From NCBI GenBank assembly GCA_017853235.1, contig JAFMJX010000136.1, positions 1 to 5,074 of the forward strand: DNA of 5,074 nt. Direction: 5' to 3'. Below, in pieces: positions 1 through 5,074 of this stretch; positions within the stretch are counted from its first letter, which is position 1; every line of letters begins with the position of its first letter. Below the pieces are notes generated by a model. It was not told the origin of the DNA, did not search any database, and worked only from the letters and a program-made list of their open reading frames with translations. The translations under genes and the position numbers were made by a program. The stretch comes from Chitinophagaceae bacterium (lineage in GTDB: Bacteria; Bacteroidota; Bacteroidia; Chitinophagales; Chitinophagaceae).

Positions 1-96
1 TCCTATCCCCCAAACCGTATCGGTAGGATATAAAATGAGTCCTCCTTTTTGTAAGGTTTGCAAACAGGTATTAATATCATCTTCCATTAAAAACAT
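1..96 (-). CDS. tsaC: TsaC/Sua5/YrdC-family L-threonylcarbamoyladenylate synthase, N-terminal fragment
   Basis: The reverse strand opens a frame that runs off the left edge. It contains KGGLILYPTDTVWGIG, the signature of the YrdC fold: a hydrophobic strand followed by the conserved P-T-D-T-x-x-G loop that binds ATP and substrate. The family condenses threonine, bicarbonate and ATP into threonylcarbamoyl-AMP, the cytoplasmic first step of the t6A37 modification of ANN-decoding tRNAs. Two in-frame ATGs are possible, at 96 and 87 (MFLMEDD... or MEDD...). I give the longer one, but neither has a convincing ribosome binding site, so the start is uncertain by three codons. Only about 30 residues are present, so a short TsaC cannot be told from a long Sua5 with an extra C-terminal domain. 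The gene is divergent from dapD. Confidence 0.85.
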   Translation of the reverse strand, partial: MFLMEDDINTCLQTLQKGGLILYPTDTVWGIG

Positions 97-154
97 GCTG
101 CAAATTAAACAATACCGAGTAATAAATCATAATGTTGAATGTGTAAAACAAAGT

Positions 155-162
155 CAAATATA
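155..162 (-). promoter_or_regulatory. Candidate -7 promoter element for the TsaC/Sua5 gene
   Basis: On the reverse strand this reads TATATTTG, an exact match to the Bacteroidota -7 consensus TAnnTTTG. A TTTG that could act as the -33 box lies at 190-187 on the same strand, with a 24-base gap, slightly longer than usual. Transcription would begin near 148, giving a leader of roughly 50-60 bases. The match is short and the region AT-rich, so chance is possible. Confidence 0.35.
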
Positions 163-177
163 TTTAGTGCATACTTG

Positions 178-185
178 TATTTTTG
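178..185 (+). promoter_or_regulatory. Candidate -7 promoter element for dapD
   Basis: The sequence TATTTTTG matches the Bacteroidota -7 consensus TAnnTTTG exactly and is followed by CC. No clear TTG/TTTG -33 box sits about 20 bases upstream. Transcription would start near 190-192, leaving a leader of only about 8-10 bases. That fits the lack of a Shine-Dalgarno sequence before dapD. The site lies within 15 bases of the divergent candidate on the other strand, so the two promoters would share polymerase-binding DNA. Confidence 0.35.
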
Positions 186-199
186 CCAAAATTTAAACC

Positions 200-1012
200 A
201 TGGAATTAAAAGATCAAATAGTAGAAGCATGGGGCAATCGCGAATTGCTCAAGAATGAAACTTATAGTAACGCTGTGCGAGCCGTGATCGAAGAAGTTGA
301 TAAAGGCAGATTACGCGTTGCAGCTCCTACCCCAAATGGATGGGAAGTAAATGAATGGGTAAAACAAGCAATCCTTATGTATTTTGCCATTCAACCTATG
401 CAAACCTGGGAACTTGCCCCTTTCGAATTTCATGATAAAATGTTATTGAAATCCAATTATGCAGGATTAGGTGTGAGAGCTGTTCCACATGCAGTGGCAC
501 GTTATGGTGCTTATTTAGCTAAAAATGTAGTGTTAATGCCTAGTTATGTGAATATCGGTGCATTTGTGGATGAAGGAACTATGGTTGACACTTGGGCCAC
601 CGTAGGAAGTTGTGCTCAAATTGGCAAGGGAGTACATTTAAGTGGCGGAGTGGGCATTGGAGGTGTTTTAGAACCTTTGCAAGCAAGTCCAGTCATTATT
701 GAAGATGGCTGTTTTATTGGAAGTAGATGTATTGTAGTAGAAGGGGTACATGTAGAAAAAGAAGCAGTTTTAGGGGCCAATGTAGTTTTAACGCAAAGCA
801 CTAAAATTATTGACGTAAGTGGTGAAACCCCAATCGAATACAAAGGAAGAGTTCCCGCCCGAAGCGTGGTGATTCCAGGAACCTACCAAAAGTCATTTCC
901 TGCAGGTGATTATCAAGTAAGTTGCGCTTTGATTATTGGACAAAGAAAGCCTAGTACCGACCTTAAAACAAGCTTAAATGATGCATTGAGGGATTTTAAT
1001 GTTGCGATATAA
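200..1012 (+). CDS. dapD: 2,3,4,5-tetrahydropyridine-2,6-dicarboxylate N-succinyltransferase
   Basis: This cytoplasmic enzyme transfers succinyl from succinyl-CoA to tetrahydrodipicolinate, forming N-succinyl-2-amino-6-ketopimelate in the succinylase branch of diaminopimelate and lysine synthesis. The 270 residues match the family length (E. coli 274). An N-terminal helical domain (about 1-105) leads into a left-handed beta-helix of hexapeptide repeats (about 106-205). The near-invariant block VLMPSYVNIGAFVDEGTMVD (111-130) and the glycine-rich HLSGGVGIGGVLEPLQA (146-162) are present. The C-terminal part (about 206-270) contains RVPARSVVIPG (217-227) and ends in a helix after KPSTDLKTS, a pattern I associate with Bacteroidota DapD. 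By mental alignment Asp130 matches E. coli Asp141, while the position of E. coli Glu189 is Ile178 here. The ATG at 200 gives the expected N-terminus. The gene appears monocistronic: a divergent neighbour lies upstream and a strong terminator starts 44 bases after the stop codon. Confidence 0.97.
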   Translation: MELKDQIVEAWGNRELLKNETYSNAVRAVIEEVDKGRLRVAAPTPNGWEVNEWVKQAILMYFAIQPMQTWELAPFEFHDKMLLKSNYAGLGVRAVPHAVARYGAYLAKNVVLMPSYVNIGAFVDEGTMVDTWATVGSCAQIGKGVHLSGGVGIGGVLEPLQASPVIIEDGCFIGSRCIVVEGVHVEKEAVLGANVVLTQSTKIIDVSGETPIEYKGRVPARSVVIPGTYQKSFPAGDYQVSCALIIGQRKPSTDLKTSLNDALRDFNVAI

Positions 1013-1056
1013 AGATGTAGGTAAACATCTCATTTTCACTTCTTTATAAGATAAAT

Positions 1057-1098
1057 AACAAGGGCCCCTTCACGGAATCGTGAAGGGGCCCTTGTTTT
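1057..1098 (+). terminator. Strong intrinsic terminator after dapD
   Basis: A perfect 18-bp inverted repeat (1057-1074 with 1079-1096) encloses the four-base loop GAAT and is followed at once by a short T run (TTTT, 1095-1098, overlapping the stem end). The stem core GGGCCCC/GGGGCCC is very GC-rich against an AT-rich background. It sits 44 bases beyond the dapD stop codon, so it is best read as the dapD terminator. The T run is short, but the stem is unusually long and has no mismatch. Confidence 0.85.
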
Positions 1099-1139
1099 AA
1101 AAAAGTTGGGGTGACCAGGACGAATCCCAACCACCCCGA
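1099..1139 (-). terminator. Possible reverse-strand terminator-like hairpin
   Basis: Read on the reverse strand, the 8-bp stem 1139-1132 / 1113-1106 (TCGGGGTG with CACCCCAA, one G-U pair) is followed by one C and then TTTTTT (1104-1099). This is an intrinsic-terminator layout. The 18-base loop contains a small GGA/TCC pairing around CGAA. No reverse-strand gene lies upstream within the window. It would therefore end either an unannotated small RNA from the AT-rich region or antisense transcription entering dapD. It may instead be part of a plus-strand RNA structure. Confidence 0.3.
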
Positions 1140-1162
1140 TTATCCTTCCCCCAAAGGATAAT
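1105..1162. other. Compact GC-rich structured intergenic segment, identity unknown
   Basis: Positions 1105-1157 are 58% G+C (31 of 53), while the 180 bases of 1201-1380 contain only 23 G/C. A clean hairpin, ATTATCCTT (1139-1147) with AAGGATAAT (1154-1162), has a six-base loop CCCCCA. The preceding GTTGGGGTG can pair with three different downstream partners: CCCAAC at 1126-1131, CACCCCGA at 1132-1139, and CCCCAA at 1149-1154 in and beside the hairpin loop. Only one of these can form at a time. No start codon opens a credible reading frame here. The stretch CGAATCCCAACCACCCCGA loosely resembles a tRNA 3' end, but no tRNA can be folded. It could be a small RNA, an attenuator-like leader or a dispersed repeat unit. 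I do not recognise it. Confidence 0.4.
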
Positions 1163-1383
1163 ATATTCAATAATTTAATAATATAATTTTATTTCTTATT
1201 ATTATTTAGCAAATATGCTATTGTATTAAAATAATAGCATCAATTAATGCAATAAAAAAGTGGAAAAATTATTAATCTTAATTAAAATTTGATTATCAAT
1301 ACATTTTATATTATTAATTTATAATATTTTAAAATAATACATAAGAAAATAACTTAATTCATATAATTTACTATTTTTAGTAT
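1163..1383. other. Very AT-rich non-coding region upstream of the kelch/winged-helix gene
   Basis: I see no reading frame or RNA gene in these 221 bases. The segment 1201-1380 has 23 G/C in 180 bases (about 13%). One notable hairpin is ATGCTATT (1215-1222) with AATAGCAT (1233-1240), extendable to 10 pairs with one G-U and a six-base loop. It has no T run after it on the plus strand, so it does not look like a terminator. A weak -7 match, AAAATTTG (1284-1291, 7 of 8 to TAnnTTTG), is the best plus-strand promoter candidate I found for the gene at 1384. It would give a leader near 87 bases. Confidence 0.5.
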
Positions 1384-1390
1384 ATGAATT
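1356..1390. repeat. 10-bp perfect inverted repeat spanning the start codon at 1384
   Basis: AATTCATATA (1356-1365) is the exact reverse complement of TATATGAATT (1381-1390), with a 15-base spacer. The ATG of the downstream gene lies in the right arm. In RNA, this would put the start codon in a weak AU-rich stem. In DNA, it could be a dyad operator. A competing 5-bp hairpin (1369-1373 with 1378-1382, loop TTTT) overlaps it. In DNA this AT-rich, a 10-bp repeat somewhere in the region is not improbable by chance. Confidence 0.3.
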
Positions 1391-2838
1391 TTTTAAAAAT
1401 TACCCTCATTAGCATATTTCTACTGGTTGCTAATGCCCTATTTTCTCAAAACATCATCACATACAATCAACTTCAAAAGCAGGAAATTGATCTTTTAGAT
1501 ATTATCACTAAAGACAGCATTTATCCACTTAACTTGAATATTGATGGGGATCTATTCAAATTTGGACAAATAAAACCCGCGCTATCTACCATAGCAATAA
1601 TTAAGGATAAAAAAGATGTTTATATCCAAGCAATGGGTACAGGCAAACTTTACAAAATCTTTAAAAGCAATGTGGGAAATTATCAATTACTAAAACTAGA
1701 TTCTACTTTTTTTAACGGAGCCAACTTTCATGCATTTACATTTAGCTTTCATGATACCTTATTCCAACTTGGTGGAGATGGGCACTGGCATATAAGAGGT
1801 ATCCTTACCTACTTTAGTCCCAAAACACATGAATGGGAATTATATACCACGAACAAACAAGTGAATACTTTTTTAAGTGAAAACTATGGCTTAATGGTGA
1901 AGATGGATTATCAAAATAATAAACTTTATTCTACAAATTCATTCATACAATCCAATTTTCCAGCCACTTTAAATGTAGAAAGCGTAGATAGCACTCGGGA
2001 ACTTGACATCAGATCCCATAGTTGGCAAACACTTGGTAAAACAAGCCCTGAATTAATGTCTATTATCAATAAAAACAAAACATCTATTGTAGACATTGGT
2101 AAATTTCTCATTTTTCAAAATTACCTTGAATTTTATTGGCTCGACTTTGCCCATAACCGTTACGGAACACTCAACGCTAAAACAAACAACGAATTAAAAG
2201 AAATTTGGTTGAGTTTATACACCACCAATGCTCCGTATAAAAGTTTTCAATTTGCTTTAGGTAATACCATATATTTTATCAAATTGAACAATGAAAATGA
2301 GCTCAGTTACAAAACCTATACAATTCCTGAAAATGCTTTTAATTTTGAAAATAGCAAAACAATTTATACTCCAGTGAACCCTTTTTGGGATGGCATCGTG
2401 AATCATTTTGAAGAAACCATGAAGTACCTTATTATAAGTTTAGTTTCCTTGGGCTTTTTAATTTATTTCATTTTCAAATTAAGTAAACGTAAAAAAATAC
2501 CTAAACAGGTTGCAGATATTTTAAACCAAAACTTTTTTCATTCATTATCGGTAGTTGAAAAAGAATTGCTAGAAGTATTATATCAGCATCATTTAAAAGG
2601 CGAAACCATATCTACAAAATTGATTAATAAAATTATTGGGGTGCAACAAAAGGATGTAATGACTCAAAATAAGACACGTAGTGATTATTTTATAAAAATC
2701 AACCAGAAATTCAAGTTAGCTACCCAAAAAGATACGGCCCTTATTGTAAAATCAAGAGATACCGTTGATAAAAGACAATACAACTATGGCTTGCAAGACG
2801 AATTTGTAAAGGAATTGGGAGCATTGTTGAAAAACTAA
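1384..2838 (+). CDS. Signal-peptide, single-TM protein with kelch-like exterior and winged-helix-like tail
   Basis: I do not know a named homologue. The 484-residue protein begins with a signal peptide (1-21) of Bacteroidota type, with likely cleavage before Q22 (NALFS|QN). Residues 22-345 would be periplasmic. They are strand-rich and include LFQLGGDGHWH...YFSPKTHEWELY (126-154), which resembles a kelch blade: a Gly-Gly turn, then an aromatic/proline segment ending in E-W. This suggests a partial beta-propeller. Residues 347-366 form one hydrophobic helix followed by KLSKRKK, placing the C-terminus in the cytoplasm. The tail (about 385-470) has the order of a winged helix: SVVEKELLEVLYQHH, then ETISTKLINKIIGV, then a basic helix QNKTRSDYFIKIN, then a strand pair ending LIVKSRDTVDKRQYNY, which recalls the D-x-R wing of MarR proteins. 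I infer a membrane-bound regulator that senses outside the membrane and binds nucleic acid or a partner inside. The ATG is chosen because it begins a proper signal peptide. The 3' neighbour is convergent, 46 bases away, with no clear terminator between. Confidence 0.75.
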   Translation: MNFLKITLISIFLLVANALFSQNIITYNQLQKQEIDLLDIITKDSIYPLNLNIDGDLFKFGQIKPALSTIAIIKDKKDVYIQAMGTGKLYKIFKSNVGNYQLLKLDSTFFNGANFHAFTFSFHDTLFQLGGDGHWHIRGILTYFSPKTHEWELYTTNKQVNTFLSENYGLMVKMDYQNNKLYSTNSFIQSNFPATLNVESVDSTRELDIRSHSWQTLGKTSPELMSIINKNKTSIVDIGKFLIFQNYLEFYWLDFAHNRYGTLNAKTNNELKEIWLSLYTTNAPYKSFQFALGNTIYFIKLNNENELSYKTYTIPENAFNFENSKTIYTPVNPFWDGIVNHFEETMKYLIISLVSLGFLIYFIFKLSKRKKIPKQVADILNQNFFHSLSVVEKELLEVLYQHHLKGETISTKLINKIIGVQQKDVMTQNKTRSDYFIKINQKFKLATQKDTALIVKSRDTVDKRQYNYGLQDEFVKELGALLKN

Positions 2839-2884
2839 AAAAAGTTTCTTTAAAAATTTGATTTAAAACGACCACCTAATTAAT

Positions 2885-3871
2885 TTATACCACCAATAAG
2901 CTGCAACCTCTTCGGGCACTAGTATCTAATCTGCCCAATACTTTGAAACTGCCATCTGCATATACTTCACCAATATCCTCGGTAGCAATGAAACAACAAC
3001 TGTGTATATTCGCTAAGTCAATGATATGTAAAATCCCTTTTCCTTGAGAGGAAATTGCTACAGGATCTTCTTCATCACTTACCATTACTTTCATCCAAGG
3101 AGGACATTTAAAAATACCATCTTGAATGGAATAAGCTTGGCTTAAAAGTTCGGTCATACCATATTCTGAATGAATGGTTTTTACTCCTAATTTTTCGCTT
3201 AATAACTTATGTAATTGTGCTCGAGTAAGTTCTTGTTTACGCCCTTTCATCCCCCCAGTTTCAATGACTGTAGTGTGTTTTAATTGCTGAGGAAAAGCCT
3301 CTGCAAAATCGATTAATGCAAAACTGACCCCTATCAACCATACTTTTTGTCCTTTAAGTTCTAATTTTTGTAAAAGTTCATTTAATGCAATAAAGTCATA
3401 TAAATAAAATCCACTATCTGGATGTCCCGATTGTTTGATAAGATTTTCAACCATATAGACCAATGATGAATGACTGCGTTCCAAATAAGAAGGTAATAAT
3501 CCAATGATACACCAATCACTCGGTGTTCCATAAAATAATTCAAAGCAAGTAGAAAAACTGTCTTGATACAAACTTAGATCTTGAACCCAATGCTTACTGG
3601 TGACATCCTGTGTGGTTCCACTACTTTCAAAATAGGTATGCGGATTTTTACCTATTAATACTTCCCTTGATTTAAAAAAAGAAATGGGTAAAAAAGGGAT
3701 TTGAGCAATTGTATTAGGGGTAGATAATGGAATATTCCATGCTTTAATCCATTCTTGATATACCTCATTATGTTGCGTTTGCCAATGGTATATTTTGTTG
3801 GCCAATTCAAAAAAAGTATCGGCTTTTAAATTTTTGAGTTCCTCCCACTTTATAGGTGTTGGTAGCTGCAT
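2885..3871 (-). CDS. LuxE-family acyl-protein synthetase-like enzyme
   Basis: The 328-residue product resembles the LuxE/acyl-protein synthetase family within the ANL adenylating superfamily. LuxE activates a fatty acid with ATP to acyl-AMP and moves the acyl group to a cysteine. The family features visible are the phosphate-binding loop ESSGTTQ (82-88), preceded by IPFLPISFFKS (58-68), then ETGGMKGRKQEL (204-215), HSEYGMTELLSQAY (234-247) in the adenylate-binding position, EDIGEVYADG (298-307) and a C-terminal GRLDTS..RGCSLLVV (313-328). A cysteine occurs in that RGC motif (Cys323); whether it acts as the acyl acceptor is inferred, not shown. It has no signal peptide or membrane helix, so it is cytoplasmic. 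No luxC, luxD or luciferase genes lie nearby, so this is not a bioluminescence operon. Such lone genes are usually annotated 'acyl transferase' in Bacteroidota, and the substrate is unknown. The length is close to that of complete family members, so I judge it intact. Confidence 0.85.
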   Translation of the reverse strand: MQLPTPIKWEELKNLKADTFFELANKIYHWQTQHNEVYQEWIKAWNIPLSTPNTIAQIPFLPISFFKSREVLIGKNPHTYFESSGTTQDVTSKHWVQDLSLYQDSFSTCFELFYGTPSDWCIIGLLPSYLERSHSSLVYMVENLIKQSGHPDSGFYLYDFIALNELLQKLELKGQKVWLIGVSFALIDFAEAFPQQLKHTTVIETGGMKGRKQELTRAQLHKLLSEKLGVKTIHSEYGMTELLSQAYSIQDGIFKCPPWMKVMVSDEEDPVAISSQGKGILHIIDLANIHSCCFIATEDIGEVYADGSFKVLGRLDTSARRGCSLLVV

Positions 3872-3900
3872 GATTCAAATATGAATGGTCTGATATGGGG

Positions 3901-3908
3901 CAAAAGTA
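3901..3908 (-). promoter_or_regulatory. Candidate -7 promoter element for the LuxE-like gene
   Basis: On the reverse strand this reads TACTTTTG, an exact match to TAnnTTTG, 29 bases upstream of the ATG at 3871. A TTG that might act as the -33 box occurs at 3926-3924 on the same strand. The 15-base gap is shorter than usual. Transcription would begin near 3895, with a leader of about 24 bases. Confidence 0.4.
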
Positions 3909-3933
3909 GGTATAAATTTTTAGCAATTAGTAG

Positions 3934-3940
3934 TATCTTG
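3934..3940 (+). promoter_or_regulatory. Candidate -7 promoter element for the M42 peptidase gene
   Basis: The sequence TATCTTG followed by CAC resembles the frequent Bacteroidota -7 form TATCTTTGCAC with one T missing. It lies 23 bases before the ATG at 3964, so transcription would begin close to 3946. No clear -33 TTG is visible. Together with the reverse-strand candidate at 3901-3908 it makes a compact divergent promoter region. Confidence 0.35.
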
Positions 3941-3963
3941 CACTAGTTAATTAAATTACTATT

Positions 3964-5074
3964 ATGGCAAAAGCAGCTTCTTCAAAAACAACAAAATCAA
4001 GTAAAAAAGAATTGATTCAACCCAATTCTTATGCGTTTTTAACCCAATATATAAACAACCCCTCTCCCGTTGGTTTTGAAACTAGTGGGCAAAAAATTTG
4101 GTTAAATTATATTTCAAAATATGTTGATACTACTTTCACCGATCCTTATGGTACTGCAGTTGGTGTTATGAATCCGGATGCTCCATTTAAAATAGTGATA
4201 GAAGCGCATGCAGATGAAATTTCTTGGTTTGTAAATTATATCAGTGATCAAGGATTGATCTATTTAAAAAGAAATGGCGGGGTAGATCATCAAATTGCAC
4301 CTTCCATGCGCGTTTGGATTCATGGTAAAAAGGGACCCGTTAAAGCAGTATTTGGCTGGCCTGCTATTCATACTCGTTTAAGTAATCCAGAACAAAAAGA
4401 ACCACAACCCAAAGTGGACAACCTTACATTAGATTGTGGAGCAAGATCTAAAAAAGAAGTTGAAGCCCTTGGTATTCATATTGGCGCTGTTGTAACCTAT
4501 CAAGAAGGAATAGATGAATTAGCCAATAATTTTTTAATTGGTCGTGCATTTGACAATCGCATTGGAGGATTTATGATTGCGGAAGTAGCACGCTTATTAA
4601 AAGAAAATAAAAAGAAATTACCCTTTGGTTTATATATCGTTAATGCGGTACAAGAAGAAATTGGCTTAAGAGGGGCAGAAATGATAGCGCGACGTATCAA
4701 ACCCAATATCGCAATCATCACTGATGTGACACATGACACACATACGCCAATGATTAATAAAGCAATTGAAGGTGATATTCAATGTGGTAAAGGACCTTCT
4801 TTGGCATATGCTCCTGCGATTCATAATAAATTATTACAAATTGTTGAAGCAACTGCAAAAGCTAAAAAAATACCCGTTCAATTTAGAACCTTAAGTAGAA
4901 GCACCGGAACAGATACCGATAGTTTTGCTTATGCAAATGACGGATGTCCATCGGTGTTAATTTCTATGCCATTAAGATACATGCATACTACTGTTGAAAT
5001 GATCCATAAGAAAGATGTGGCCGACACCATACAGTTAATGTATGAAACATTATTAGCGCTTTCGCCTAAAACGA
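3964..5074 (+). CDS. M42-family metallo-aminopeptidase (FrvX/tetrahedral aminopeptidase type), 3' end missing
   Basis: The frame starts at ATG 3964 and is open to the last base, giving 370 residues without a stop. M42 enzymes are usually about 340-370 residues, so only a few are probably missing. These are di-metal cytoplasmic aminopeptidases that trim peptides from the N-terminus, often as large tetrahedral dodecamers. All expected ligands are visible: His82 in EAHADEI, Asp197 in AFDNRIGG, the pair Glu231-Glu232 in AVQEEIGLRGAE, Asp254 in ITDVTHDT and His341 in PLRYMHTTVEM. Their order and spacing match those I recall for Pyrococcus TET (H68, D182, E212, E213, D235, H323). The insert domain interrupting the catalytic fold lies at about 85-190. 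The first 16 residues are a Lys/Ser/Thr/Ala-rich tail before the family homology begins. The substrate preference (acidic, basic or neutral residues) cannot be read from the sequence. The gene diverges from the LuxE-like gene across 92 bases. Confidence 0.93.
   Translation, partial: MAKAASSKTTKSSKKELIQPNSYAFLTQYINNPSPVGFETSGQKIWLNYISKYVDTTFTDPYGTAVGVMNPDAPFKIVIEAHADEISWFVNYISDQGLIYLKRNGGVDHQIAPSMRVWIHGKKGPVKAVFGWPAIHTRLSNPEQKEPQPKVDNLTLDCGARSKKEVEALGIHIGAVVTYQEGIDELANNFLIGRAFDNRIGGFMIAEVARLLKENKKKLPFGLYIVNAVQEEIGLRGAEMIARRIKPNIAIITDVTHDTHTPMINKAIEGDIQCGKGPSLAYAPAIHNKLLQIVEATAKAKKIPVQFRTLSRSTGTDTDSFAYANDGCPSVLISMPLRYMHTTVEMIHKKDVADTIQLMYETLLALSPKT

Noticed and set aside
616..843. Reverse-strand open frame of 75 codons
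   Set aside because: It lies entirely inside dapD, and its Pro/Thr/Ser-rich translation mirrors the hexapeptide-repeat codons. It matches nothing recognisable.
1121..1139. tRNA 3'-end-like stretch (CGAATCCCAACCACCCCGA), which could mark an integration scar
   Set aside because: The T-loop TTC is missing, no anticodon or D arm can be folded upstream, there is no CCA end, and no integrase or second copy occurs in the window.
1105..1161. Short frame VGVTRTNPNHPDYPSPKG on the plus strand
   Set aside because: It has no start codon, is preceded by a stop at 1081-1083 and runs through the terminator stem. The pairing structure explains the sequence better.
1325..1336. 12-bp palindrome TATTTTAAAATA
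   Set aside because: It is expected by chance in DNA with about 13% G+C.
1926..2111. Reverse-strand open frame of 61 codons
   Set aside because: It lies entirely inside the kelch/winged-helix gene, which has a coherent signal peptide, membrane helix and tail. The reverse frame has no recognisable motif.
2839..2884. Possible bidirectional terminator between the convergent genes
   Set aside because: Only a 4-bp AAAG/CTTT stem can be found, too weak to support a call.
4500..4739. Reverse-strand open frame of 79 codons
   Set aside because: It is antisense to the part of the M42 peptidase that carries the metal-binding residues Asp197, Glu231, Glu232 and Asp254.

Overview
The window looks like chromosomal DNA from a low-GC member of the Bacteroidota. 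Four things suggest this: the Bacteroidota-type -7 promoter element (TAnnTTTG) upstream of several genes, no clear Shine-Dalgarno sequence before the starts checked, a DapD of the form I recall from Flavobacteriia and Chitinophagia, and a secreted-protein leader ending in F-S-Q. A family such as Chitinophagaceae is a guess. There is no insertion sequence, phage gene, CRISPR array, rRNA or complete tRNA. This is mostly ordinary housekeeping DNA, with one poorly characterised membrane protein and one structured intergenic segment.

Layout. Positions 1-96 (minus) hold the first ~30 codons of a TsaC/Sua5-type threonylcarbamoyl-AMP synthase, a tRNA t6A modification enzyme. It diverges from dapD (200-1012, plus), the succinyltransferase of lysine/diaminopimelate synthesis, and the 100-base gap contains back-to-back promoter candidates. 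After dapD comes a 371-base non-coding stretch. It starts with a perfect 18-bp terminator hairpin, followed by a compact 58% GC segment with mutually exclusive pairings, then about 220 bases of extremely AT-rich DNA (23 G/C among 1201-1380).

Positions 1384-2838 (plus) encode a 484-residue protein with a signal peptide, a periplasmic region with a kelch-like strand, one membrane helix and a cytoplasmic winged-helix-like tail. I read it as a candidate membrane-bound one-component regulator, with its DNA-binding end at the C-terminus. It converges on a LuxE-family acyl-protein synthetase-like gene (2885-3871, minus). That gene in turn diverges from an M42-family metallo-aminopeptidase (3964 to the window end, plus), which is cut off probably within a few residues of its C-terminus.

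The genes do not form one pathway. No two adjacent genes are co-directional with operon-like spacing, so each is probably its own transcription unit or the head of one that leaves the window. The most promising items are the reversed-topology regulator and the structured segment at 1099-1162.
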